From NCBI GenBank assembly GCA_019635585.1, contig JAHBZE010000002.1, positions 744,001-808,000 of the forward strand: 64,000 nucleotides of DNA. The letters run 5' to 3'. The notes below the pieces were generated by a model that was given only the letters and a program-made list of their open reading frames with translations, made no database searches and was not told the DNA's origin. Source of the stretch: Xanthobacteraceae bacterium (GTDB lineage Bacteria > Pseudomonadota > Alphaproteobacteria > Rhizobiales > Xanthobacteraceae). How positions within the stretch are numbered: the stretch's first letter is position 1; every line of letters starts with the position of its first letter. Below, piece after piece: positions 1 through 7,132 of this stretch. Both the position numbers and the translations under genes were made by a program.

Positions 1-1
1 C

Positions 2-865
<864 letters not shown>

Positions 866-867
866 CC

Positions 868-1107
868 ATGACGCACGTGACCTACAAGATCGTCCGCCAC
901 GACAGCGGCTGGGCTTACACCGCGAACGGCACGTTCTCGGAAGCGTTTCCGAGCCACGACGCGGCACTCGCGGCCGCAAGGCGCGCCGCGCAGGAACAGC
1001 GCACGCCGGGCGATACGCATGTCATCGAATATGAAGATGCGAACGGTAAGTGGCGCACCGAAACCGCTTCCGGTAGCGACCGGCCGGAGACGGATGTGAA
1101 GGGGTAG
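868..1107 (+). CDS. DUF2188-type small protein
   Basis: This 79-residue cytoplasmic protein has no signal peptide. The pattern YKIVRHDSGWAY followed by an alanine-rich helix (HDAALAAARRAAQEQ) and a short strand ending in a WRTE motif matches the DUF2188 fold, a small alpha/beta domain of unknown function. The ATG lies two bases after the thiC stop, so it is probably translated from the thiC transcript, although a functional link to thiamine is not implied by anything in the protein. No catalytic residues are apparent. Family assignment is from memory of the domain pattern and is moderately secure. Confidence 0.7.
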   Translation: MTHVTYKIVRHDSGWAYTANGTFSEAFPSHDAALAAARRAAQEQRTPGDTHVIEYEDANGKWRTETASGSDRPETDVKG

Positions 1108-1224
1108 CGAGCCTCTAAGCGCCGAACACGCCGCCACCCATTCATCCGCCGTTCACCGCACACAGTCGTGATTTGAATTTCCGCGCCTTCGGGAGAATCT
1201 TGATCTCACGAAAGGTTACGGGAC

Positions 1225-1815
1225 ATGACACAGGCACGCTTCGCAAAGGCAAAGGTGTTCTCGGGTAAAGGGGTCCGCGGCCTCGCCGCGGCCTTCGTTC
1301 TCTTCGCAACGGCGGCAACGCCCGCACTTGCCGGCACCTCGCGCGGCTGGGAGCACGGCGGCAAGTTCGTCAACTTCGACCCCGTCATTCAGGCCTATAA
1401 CCGCTCCGGCGCGACCTTCCGCATTACGGGCCTGTGCCAGTCGGCCTGCACCACGTTTCTCTCGATCAAGAACGTCTGCGTAGAGCGCAGCGCGAATTTC
1501 GAGTTTCACGCCGGCAGCGACGGCGAAGGCAACATCTCGATCGGTGCGACGCGCTACATGCAGAGCACTTATAACGAGCGCCTGCGCCGCTTCGTGATCG
1601 ACAACCGCTATATGGAAACCTTCGCCTTCCATCGCATTACCGGCAACGACATCATCGACAAGTTCGGCTATCGCGCCTGCAACGAACAGGACCGCTTGCT
1701 CGAAGCACAGGACAGCGACATTCCCGGCGCGAACCAGGGCACGTTCGCCGAGAATACGCGAAACCTCGAGCAGCCCTCCACGCGCGGCATCGAAGGCAGC
1801 TACCGCTCTCGCTGA
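1225..1815 (+). CDS. Exported ClpP/crotonase-like mini-protein, copy 1
   Basis: This 196-residue protein starts with a long signal peptide ending near PALA-GTS, so it should be periplasmic. The core carries GLCQSACTTFLS, then NVCVERSANFEFHAG, and ends with DKFGYRAC. The CxSAC plus downstream FHA arrangement recalls predicted periplasmic proteins of the ClpP/crotonase superfamily (COG3904-like), where the Ser of SAC and the His of FHA would be the catalytic pair. The usual glycine-rich oxyanion segment before CxSAC is very short here, so activity is uncertain. A 35-residue polar tail follows the core. It is a clear paralogue of the gene that starts 93 bases downstream. The function is unknown; only the family resemblance is argued. 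Confidence 0.72.
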   Translation: MTQARFAKAKVFSGKGVRGLAAAFVLFATAATPALAGTSRGWEHGGKFVNFDPVIQAYNRSGATFRITGLCQSACTTFLSIKNVCVERSANFEFHAGSDGEGNISIGATRYMQSTYNERLRRFVIDNRYMETFAFHRITGNDIIDKFGYRACNEQDRLLEAQDSDIPGANQGTFAENTRNLEQPSTRGIEGSYRSR

Positions 1816-1907
1816 GGTCACGCCCGCAACCTCCTGATTGGTAACGGGATTTTTCCGGGCTCAAGGATGGAAAAGCCGCTAGCGTCGGCGCCTTGGAGGA
1901 AACCACG

Positions 1908-2318
1908 ATGCGCCGGATGTTTTTGGCTGCCGCCTTTTCGGTACTCGGCTCGCAAGTCTTTGCGGGCACTTCGGCAGGCTATGGCCAAGGCGGCCAGTTC
2001 TCGCGGTTCGATCCGGTGGTCGCGCAATACAACGCGTCCGGCGAAGAAATGCGGATCATCGGCCATTGCCAGTCGGCCTGCACGATCTTCCTCGCCATCC
2101 GCAACGTCTGCGTCGATCCGAACGCACGCCTGCTTTTCCATGCCGGACACGACCGCCAGCGCAACATTTCCGAGCGCTGGACCCAGCACATGCTCAATCA
2201 CTACAACGCAGCCCTGCGGAATTATCTGGTAGCCGGCGGTTATATGCGGACGCTCGCCTTCCACACCATTTCCGGCCGGGACATGATCAACAAATTCGGC
2301 TACCGGGCGTGTAAATAG
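1908..2318 (+). CDS. Exported ClpP/crotonase-like mini-protein, copy 2
   Basis: This 136-residue protein has a signal peptide (MRRMFLAAAFSVLGSQVFA). I chose the ATG at 1908 over an in-frame TTG at 1893 because GGAGGA sits seven bases before it. The mature part parallels the preceding gene almost end to end: GTSAGYGQGGQF, GHCQSACTIFLA, NVCVDPNARLLFHAG, LAFHTISGRDMINKFGYRAC. The Ser of QSAC and the His of FHAG are conserved in both. It lacks the polar C-terminal tail of copy 1 and stops right after the shared FGYRAC motif. The pair therefore looks like a local tandem duplication, one member having gained or lost a tail. The function is unknown. Confidence 0.72.
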   Translation: MRRMFLAAAFSVLGSQVFAGTSAGYGQGGQFSRFDPVVAQYNASGEEMRIIGHCQSACTIFLAIRNVCVDPNARLLFHAGHDRQRNISERWTQHMLNHYNAALRNYLVAGGYMRTLAFHTISGRDMINKFGYRACK

Positions 2319-2379
2319 GCCGGACCGCGTACCGAACGGTCCCGCCGCCGATCCCACCCACGCGGTCGTGATCGGCTTT

Positions 2380-2395
2380 TGTGATCTCGATCACA
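2380..2395. promoter_or_regulatory. CRP/FNR-family type operator palindrome
   Basis: TGTGATCTCGATCACA is a TGTGA-N6-TCACA inverted repeat whose arms extend to TGTGATC/GATCACA with only the two central bases unpaired. It equals the textbook CRP consensus. It lies 61 bases upstream of the lectin gene start at 2457, a distance compatible with either activation or repression. The protein that reads it is not in the window. Confidence 0.6.
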
Positions 2396-2456
2396 TCCGG
2401 TTCAGGCAGCCCGGCCTACCTTCCATTTCAGGCTTGGGCCTGATGGGAGAATTTCG

Positions 2457-2957
2457 ATGTTTCAGCGAATGATTGCGCTTGCGGCCGTGGCCGCGCTTTC
2501 GATGTTTTTTGCAGCCGCCGCGCAGGCGCAGGTACCGCCGCGCCTGATCGTCAACCAGCTTTCCGGCAAATGCCTCGACGTACCGGGAATCTCGAACTTT
2601 ACGCCCGGCACCCCGCTGCAGCTCTTCGACTGCGAGGCCAACGGCGTCGATTTCAGCGGCAAGCGTTCGGACCAGTTCTGGGTCTTCACCGGCCAGGGGC
2701 AGATCGTAAACGGCCTTTCGGGGCTTTGCATCGACATCACCGGCACGCAGCCCGGCGCGAACCTTGTGATTGCGGTCTGCAACCCCGCCAACACGGCGCA
2801 AATCTGGACCGTGCGCCCCGATGGCTTCATCCAGAACGCCGCGACCGGCAAGTGTATCGATGTTGCCGGCTTCCCCGGCGTCAATACGAATACACCGGTC
2901 CTGCACAGCGATTGCGAATTCGGCAATCCGCAAACCGACCAGCGCTGGCGCTACTGA
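2457..2957 (+). CDS. Secreted ricin-type beta-trefoil lectin domain protein
   Basis: This 166-residue protein has a signal peptide ending around AAAQAQ and then a single domain of about 140 residues. Three repeats are visible: IVNQLSGKCLDV...DQFWVF, IVNGLSGLCIDI...AQIWTV and IQNAATGKCIDV...DQRWRY. Each has a GxCxD segment and a QxW motif, the hallmark of the ricin B beta-trefoil. Such domains bind sugars; here the whole mature protein is the lectin, with no attached enzyme, so it could bind cell-wall or extracellular glycans. The ATG at 2457 is preceded by GGGAGA. A CRP-type palindrome lies 61 bases upstream and a perfect hairpin terminator follows. The sugar specificity cannot be read from the sequence. 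Confidence 0.88.
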   Translation: MFQRMIALAAVAALSMFFAAAAQAQVPPRLIVNQLSGKCLDVPGISNFTPGTPLQLFDCEANGVDFSGKRSDQFWVFTGQGQIVNGLSGLCIDITGTQPGANLVIAVCNPANTAQIWTVRPDGFIQNAATGKCIDVAGFPGVNTNTPVLHSDCEFGNPQTDQRWRY

Positions 2958-2971
2958 TTTCCGGAACCGGC

Positions 2972-2998
2972 GGGCGCCGCGATCCTTTCGCGGCGCCC
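2972..2998. terminator. Bidirectional hairpin terminator
   Basis: A perfect 10-bp stem (GGGCGCCGCG with CGCGGCGCCC) closes a 7-base loop between the convergent lectin and DUF1993 genes. There is no long T-run, so it may act as a weak or factor-assisted terminator for both strands. Confidence 0.6.
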
Positions 2999-3006
2999 TC
3001 GCCGCT

Positions 3007-3498
3007 TTATCGCCGCCCGAGAAAATCCATCTTGCCGAGCGAAACGCCCTTGTGACGCAGGATCGCGTAGGCGGTCGTCACGTGGAAGAAGAAGTTCGGA
3101 ATTGCGAAGCCCTGCAGATATTGCACGCCGGTGAAGTTGTATTCGTTCGGACCCGCCTTGAACGAGATCGCCCGCTCCTCGCTGCCGTCGATCTGCGAAG
3201 CGGGCACGCTCTTCAGATAATCGATCGTTTTCTGAATCCGTTCCTGCAATTCCGGAAATGTCTTTTCCGTATCGGGAAAGCTCGGAGCTTGCGTCGCCGA
3301 AAGCCGCGCGGCGCAACCCTTCGCCGCGTCGCTCGCGCGCTGGATCTGACCCGCAAGCGTCAACATATCGGGCGCAAGCCGCGCATCGACGAAGGACGCG
3401 GAGCCGGGATGCTCCTCGCCTTTCGCCAGGATTTCGGAAAGATTGCGGAGCGCGCGCACGAATAGAGGAATCGACGATTGCGACATCGAAAGCGGCAT
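3007..3498 (-). CDS. DUF1993 family protein (DinB/YfiT-like four-helix bundle)
   Basis: This 163-residue soluble protein starts MPLSMSQSSIPLFVRALRNLSEIL and contains the DUF1993 pattern: a first helix with repeated FVRALRNL, then RLAPDMLTLAGQIQRASD, a central PSFPDTEKTFPELQERI, and a C-terminal PNFFFHVTTAYAILRHKGV segment. DUF1993 belongs to the DinB-like helical bundle group, often metal-binding, but the function is not known. AAGGA lies nine bases upstream of the chosen ATG. It starts 12 bases after the stop of the membrane protein upstream on the same strand, so the two probably form an operon. Confidence 0.8.
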   Translation of the reverse strand: MPLSMSQSSIPLFVRALRNLSEILAKGEEHPGSASFVDARLAPDMLTLAGQIQRASDAAKGCAARLSATQAPSFPDTEKTFPELQERIQKTIDYLKSVPASQIDGSEERAISFKAGPNEYNFTGVQYLQGFAIPNFFFHVTTAYAILRHKGVSLGKMDFLGRR

Positions 3499-3510
3499 TG
3501 AGAATTTTCC

Positions 3511-3978
3511 TTACATTGCAGGCTTGAAAGTGCGCACGGCTTTCCAGATCAGCCATACGAAAAACGCGAGCACGACGGTCTGCGCGATCACGAAAGGCAG
3601 TTCCATCAGCGTCGGCGCATAGGCGTGCAGCACCGGGATTTTCTTGAAGAGCTGCGCCACCAGCACGAAGACGTTGAGATAAAACGCGAGCAGTGCTGTC
3701 ACCGCGTAGATCCAGCGCCACGAGCCGCGGTAGCGGAACAGATACTGCGCGGCGATCGCGGCTGCCAGCACGATCAACGAGATCAGCCCGACCCAGTGCG
3801 AGTCGCCGAAGCGCTCGAACGGAAACAGAAATCCGGTCACGCTGGTCAGCACCGTGGCGCCGAGAAATACGATCGTCCACGGTTTCGCCGCGCCCTGCCG
3901 CAGCAATCCCATCGCGACCGGAATCCCGGCCGCAAGCGCAATGATGCTCAAACCCGTATGAATATAAGTAAGTGCCAT
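3511..3978 (-). CDS. Small integral membrane protein, four transmembrane segments
   Basis: The open frame extends further upstream, but the ATG at 3978, preceded by an AAGGGGGC ribosome-binding site, gives a coherent 155-residue membrane protein (MALTYIHTGLSIIALAAG...). Hydrophobic segments occur at about residues 6-26, 35-52, 63-82, 90-112 and 125-147, with an SHWVG loop and a LMELPFVIAQ stretch before the last helix. I do not recognise a named family. It heads a two-gene unit with the DUF1993 protein. It is divergent from the membrane protein starting at 4082, with about 100 bases between the two starts. Confidence 0.75.
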   Translation of the reverse strand: MALTYIHTGLSIIALAAGIPVAMGLLRQGAAKPWTIVFLGATVLTSVTGFLFPFERFGDSHWVGLISLIVLAAAIAAQYLFRYRGSWRWIYAVTALLAFYLNVFVLVAQLFKKIPVLHAYAPTLMELPFVIAQTVVLAFFVWLIWKAVRTFKPAM

Positions 3979-4081
3979 GGCTGCCCCCTTGGAGTGGCTG
4001 GCGCGGATGCTAGGCTCCCGGCAGAACAAGAACCAGCCGGACCTGGCGAAAGAAAATGCAACGCTGGAGCGAAGACCGCGC

Positions 4082-4588
4082 ATGAGCGAACCGGACAAGG
4101 ACAAGACCGGCAACAAGCCACCGAAGCTCGCCGAAACGCTTTTTCTGAGCGGACTTTGCCTTGTCTGCGGGATTTTTCCGCTCCTGATCGGTCTTGGCGT
4201 GATTTCCGGCAATGTAAAAGCCGGTCCTGCGGGCCGGGTGCTCGCCGTCGTCGCCGGGCTCGCATTCATATTCGCCGCCTGCATGATCTTTGTGCGCGAC
4301 CGCGCCGGCGCAAAGAACAATGAGGAAATTCCGGCTAATGCCCCACGCGCGCTACGGGTCGGCGAAAGCATTCTCTCGGTTGTGCTGGTTGCGCTCTTTG
4401 CCTGCATATCGAGCGTCATCGCCTTCGGCCCGTTCTTTTCGGCCGATATGCTGACCGATATGGCCCGCCAGATGGGCACGTTCGGGGCCGCGATTTTCCG
4501 CATCCTCAGCGGCATTTTCGCGCTGGTCTTCTGGTACGTCGTTTTCTATCTGATCCGCGATAAAGTTAGAAAGTACCGCGCGGCGTGA
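4082..4588 (+). CDS. Conserved-type inner membrane protein, unknown function
   Basis: This 168-residue protein starts MSEPDKDKTGNKPPKLAET and has about four transmembrane segments: residues 18-42, 55-75, 98-120 and 140-160. A charged loop with DRAGAKNNEEIP separates the second and third. The frame is open upstream to 3977, but that start would overlap the start region of the divergent gene, and the residues it adds look non-coding in character. I therefore prefer the ATG at 4082. No family was recognised and there are no conserved catalytic motifs. The arrangement resembles small membrane proteins of unknown role. Confidence 0.68.
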   Translation: MSEPDKDKTGNKPPKLAETLFLSGLCLVCGIFPLLIGLGVISGNVKAGPAGRVLAVVAGLAFIFAACMIFVRDRAGAKNNEEIPANAPRALRVGESILSVVLVALFACISSVIAFGPFFSADMLTDMARQMGTFGAAIFRILSGIFALVFWYVVFYLIRDKVRKYRAA

Positions 4589-4642
4589 CCATCATTCGGT
4601 CGCAGTCCGAAGGCTGATAGGGCTGGCATGCAAGGACCTTTC

Positions 4643-5257
4643 ATGATTTCAAGACGCGGCTTCGTCGCCGGCTCGATGGCTTTCGCAACCTTCGGCACTT
4701 CCGCCTTCGCGGAGAACGACGTGCTTTCCGAGGCACTCGTGTTGCGCGATCCGGCAATTCCGGTCGCAGGCAACCCCAAGGGCGACATCTCGATCGTCGA
4801 GTTTTCCGACTACCAATGCCCCTACTGTAAAAAGGTGCATCCGGTTCTGGAAAAGGTCGTCCGCGAAGACGGCAATATCCGGCTTATCTATAAAATCTGG
4901 CCGGTGTTCGGCGCGGCGTCAGTCTACGCAGGACAGATGGTGCTCGCGTCGCGCCCGCAGAAAAAATATGTCGAAGCGCACCGTGCGCTGATGACGACGG
5001 ACGAACGGCTGAACGAAAATACCACCGATAAGGTGCTGGCGAGTGCCGGCGTCAATGTCGCCGAAGCCAAAGCCAATCTGCGCAAGAACATTCAGGAGAT
5101 CGGCGCGACCCTCGGCCGCAATCATGCGCAGGCGCAGGCCTTCGGCTTTCAGGGCACGCCGTCTTTCATCATCGGGAAATTCCGCGTGCCCGGCGCACAC
5201 CCCGAAGAAGTTTTTCTGGCCGCGATCGCCGACGCGCGCAAGGCCCTGAAAAAATGA
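4643..5257 (+). CDS. DsbA-family thiol:disulfide oxidoreductase, probable Tat substrate
   Basis: This 204-residue protein begins MISRRGFVAGSMAFATFG, where SRRGFVA fits the twin-arginine signal consensus, so it may be exported folded through Tat. The thioredoxin fold follows: SIVEFSDYQCPYC gives a CPYC active site at about residues 59-62, and FQGTPSFIIGK holds the cis-proline loop near residue 170. An alpha-helical insertion lies between them, as in DsbA-like proteins of the DSBA/Thioredoxin_4 group. It should form or isomerise disulfides in periplasmic proteins, several of which (cysteine-rich DUF3551 proteins) lie nearby, though a direct partnership is only a guess. The ATG at 4643 has AAGGA six bases upstream; an ATG at 4628 is an alternative. 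Confidence 0.88.
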   Translation: MISRRGFVAGSMAFATFGTSAFAENDVLSEALVLRDPAIPVAGNPKGDISIVEFSDYQCPYCKKVHPVLEKVVREDGNIRLIYKIWPVFGAASVYAGQMVLASRPQKKYVEAHRALMTTDERLNENTTDKVLASAGVNVAEAKANLRKNIQEIGATLGRNHAQAQAFGFQGTPSFIIGKFRVPGAHPEEVFLAAIADARKALKK

Positions 5258-5291
5258 GCGGATCCCACAAGGCGGGCTTCAAGCCCCCGCG

Positions 5292-5666
5292 CTAGTTCGG
5301 CACGCAATCGTAATCGCTTGCGAAGAAGCGGTCTTTGTTGATTGCGTCAAATTCGACGTTCGGCCGGAAACCGGCCGGGCAAGTCGCCCCGATCCAGCCG
5401 AGATCCTTGGCGCGCGCTGCCGGGATGCCGGTGTCGAATGCTTCGTTGCGCTCCAGCCGCCGCGCGTCGCGGAAGCTGCCGTCGAGCGTCATGAACCAAA
5501 CCATGACGGGGCGGCGGCATACATTGCGCGTGTAATGCTTGCCGTTAAATTCGCGCCACTCGGTGCAGGCTTCCATGTGAAGCCCTTCGACGCTCTGCGC
5601 GGCGGCATACCCGGCGCTCAAGCCCAAGAACAATCCGGCGAAAATTAATCCAATCGATTTCGGCAT
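5292..5666 (-). CDS. Small exported protein of unknown function
   Basis: This 124-residue protein starts MPKSIGLIFAGLFLGLSAGYAAAQ, a typical Sec signal peptide, with a GGAGG ribosome-binding site five bases upstream. The mature part has four cysteines (EACTEW, RNVCRRP, GATCPAG, YDCVPN) that could form two disulfides, and a beta-rich look (VMVWFMTLDGSFRDARRLE). It ends in DFASDYDCVPN-like acidic residues. I recognise no family. It lies convergent with the DsbA-like gene, 34 bases apart, with only a weak GGGCTT/AAGCCC hairpin between them. Confidence 0.7.
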   Translation of the reverse strand: MPKSIGLIFAGLFLGLSAGYAAAQSVEGLHMEACTEWREFNGKHYTRNVCRRPVMVWFMTLDGSFRDARRLERNEAFDTGIPAARAKDLGWIGATCPAGFRPNVEFDAINKDRFFASDYDCVPN

Positions 5667-5706
5667 GGCGGCCTCCGGCCCGGAATATGCCACAAGACCT
5701 TTTTGG

Positions 5707-5736
5707 CAAAAAAGGCCGCCCTTCCGGGCGGCCTTC
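5707..5736 (-). terminator. Rho-independent terminator after the DUF2852 gene
   Basis: On the minus strand an 8-bp stem (GGCCGCCC/GGGCGGCC, loop of four) is followed by a run of six T. It sits 22 bases past the stop of the DUF2852 gene. Confidence 0.85.
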
Positions 5737-5757
5737 GAGAGTTTGGCGGGGGAGAGA

Positions 5758-6225
5758 TTATTCCGGGCGCCGGTCGCCCTTCGTGTCGCCGTCGACCGTC
5801 TTGTCCTTGCGCTCGGCCATGAACTGGTCGAACTCGGTCTTGTCCTTCGCGAAGCGCAGGCGGTCGAGGAAATCCTGGAATTCGCGCTGCTCGTCCTCGA
5901 GCCGCTTCAGCGTCTCCGAGCGATATTCGTCGAAGGCGCGGTTGCCGGAAGTCGGCGCGTAATCGAAGGCGTGGCCGCCCATCATGCGCGAGCGCATGCG
6001 ATCCATCTTCCATTGCAGTCGCTGCATCTTGTGTTCGCGGCGCGAAGCGCAGGCGCCATATCCGTAACCCATGTTTCCACTCCAAAATCTGCCCGTGGCG
6101 ATGATGAACGCGAGGGCAACCAGGCCCAGCGGCCACCAGATGACGAAGCCGAGGACCATCAACGCGATCCAGGCGAGTACTCCGAACTGATCGATCCTTG
6201 CGGCGATAGGCATGTCGCTCTCCAT
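5758..6225 (-). CDS. DUF2852 family membrane protein, probable TetR target
   Basis: This 155-residue protein has an N-terminal hydrophobic pair of helices (FGVLAWIALMVLGFVIWWPLGLVALAFIIATG) followed by a basic segment (SRREHKMQRLQWKMDRMRSRM) and a long charged helix rich in E, R and D (EYRSETLKRLEDEQREFQDFLDRLR), probably a coiled coil in the cytoplasm. This is the DUF2852 pattern, found in Hyphomicrobiales, function unknown. The start at 6225 is preceded by GGGAGG. A 23-base palindrome lies 24 bases upstream, between this gene and the upstream tetR on the same strand, and matches the site at the tetR start. The gene is therefore likely controlled by that regulator. A strong terminator follows. 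Confidence 0.8.
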   Translation of the reverse strand: MESDMPIAARIDQFGVLAWIALMVLGFVIWWPLGLVALAFIIATGRFWSGNMGYGYGACASRREHKMQRLQWKMDRMRSRMMGGHAFDYAPTSGNRAFDEYRSETLKRLEDEQREFQDFLDRLRFAKDKTEFDQFMAERKDKTVDGDTKGDRRPE

Positions 6226-6249
6226 TTGTCGGCCCTCCCTTGGGCCTCG

Positions 6250-6272
6250 TGTAAATGTAAATAACATTTACA
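6250..6272. promoter_or_regulatory. Candidate TetR operator O1, upstream of the DUF2852 gene
   Basis: This is an inverted repeat of the form TGTAAATGT-N5-ACATTTACA, with 20 of 23 positions symmetric. It sits just upstream of the DUF2852 start in the tetR-DUF2852 gap. Seventeen bases of it match the palindrome at the tetR start at 13 positions, which suggests the same protein binds both. Confidence 0.65.
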
Positions 6273-6313
6273 TTGGCTGGGTCAAGGGTTTTTGGGAAGA
6301 TTTTTTCGGGCGC

Positions 6314-6946
6314 TCACGGCTCCAGGCCCAAGCCTTTGAAATAAATGAGGGTCTCGGCTTCGAGCAGTTCCTCGGCGCGCATTGGCAGTGGCCGCCGCGC
6401 GGCGTCCGCGCGCGCAAACAGCGAAGCGATTCCGTGCGTCATCGACCAGATATGCAACGCGACCATCAGCGCCGGCGGCCTGCCCTTCTCCGGCATTTTC
6501 GCGACCAGAATTTCCGCCGCCGCCCGAAGCGACTGGAACGAGCGGTCGGCGATCTCGCGCAATTCCGGGTCGTCGGCGATCGAAACGCCGCTCTCGAACA
6601 TCGCCGCGTAGTACGCGGGCTCGCTGCGCGCGAAATGGAGATAGGCAGTGCCGAGGCGCTTGAAGGCTTCGGCAGGCGTCGGCTTGCCCTCACCCCAGGC
6701 TTCACGAAGCCGCTCGGAGAACAGCGCGAAGCCGCGTTTTGCAACGTCGGTGAGCAACTGATCGCGGTCGCGGAAATGGCGATAGGGCGCGGCCGGCGAC
6801 ACTCCGGCCCAGCGCGCAGCATCGGCAAAGGTGAAGCCCGCGGGCCCCTTCTCCTTAATCAGCTCGAGCGCCGCGCGGACCAGATCCTCGCGCAGGTCGC
6901 CGTGATGATAGCCGCGCGGTCCGCGGCCCCGATGTTTCCAGCTCAT
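6314..6946 (-). CDS. TetR/AcrR family transcriptional regulator
   Basis: This 210-residue regulator starts MSWKHRGRGPRGYHHGDLREDLVRAAL. The helix-turn-helix follows at about residues 37-65 (GFTFADAARWAGVSPAAPYRHFRDRDQLL), a textbook TetR DNA-binding domain. The C-terminal ligand domain contains ALHIWSMTHGIASLFA, the W...HG pattern of the WHG-type TetR C-terminal domain; the ligand is unknown. The start codon overlaps a 17-base inverted repeat (6946-6962), and a second related palindrome lies before the DUF2852 gene downstream. This arrangement suggests autorepression plus control of DUF2852. The frame is open to 7063, but the ATG at 6946 fits the family length. Confidence 0.92.
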   Translation of the reverse strand: MSWKHRGRGPRGYHHGDLREDLVRAALELIKEKGPAGFTFADAARWAGVSPAAPYRHFRDRDQLLTDVAKRGFALFSERLREAWGEGKPTPAEAFKRLGTAYLHFARSEPAYYAAMFESGVSIADDPELREIADRSFQSLRAAAEILVAKMPEKGRPPALMVALHIWSMTHGIASLFARADAARRPLPMRAEELLEAETLIYFKGLGLEP

Positions 6947-6962
6947 GTGAATTGAATTAACA
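6946..6962. promoter_or_regulatory. Candidate TetR operator O2, at the tetR start
   Basis: Read on the minus strand, TGTTAATTCAATTCACA is symmetric at 14 of 17 positions and ends on the first base of the tetR start codon. It matches part of O1 at 13 of 17 positions. The location fits autoregulation by blocking the promoter or ribosome access. Confidence 0.6.
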
Positions 6963-7132
6963 TAATCCTCCAGCGCCCGTCGATAACTCTCGCAGTGCAA
7001 CCGGCGCGGTCGGTCGGTTATTGCTGCCCGCTGGCTATCGATTCCTCGCGGCATTCCAGCCAACCCGGTTCTCGCAAAGAAGTCTCCAAGCTAGCCTCGA
7101 AACGGGGAAGCGGGAGCACAGAGGGGGAATGC

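Noticed and set aside
5271-5291. Weak GGGCTT/AAGCCC hairpin between the DsbA-like gene and the convergent exported gene
   Set aside because: The stem is only about six base pairs without a T-run, too weak to call a terminator.
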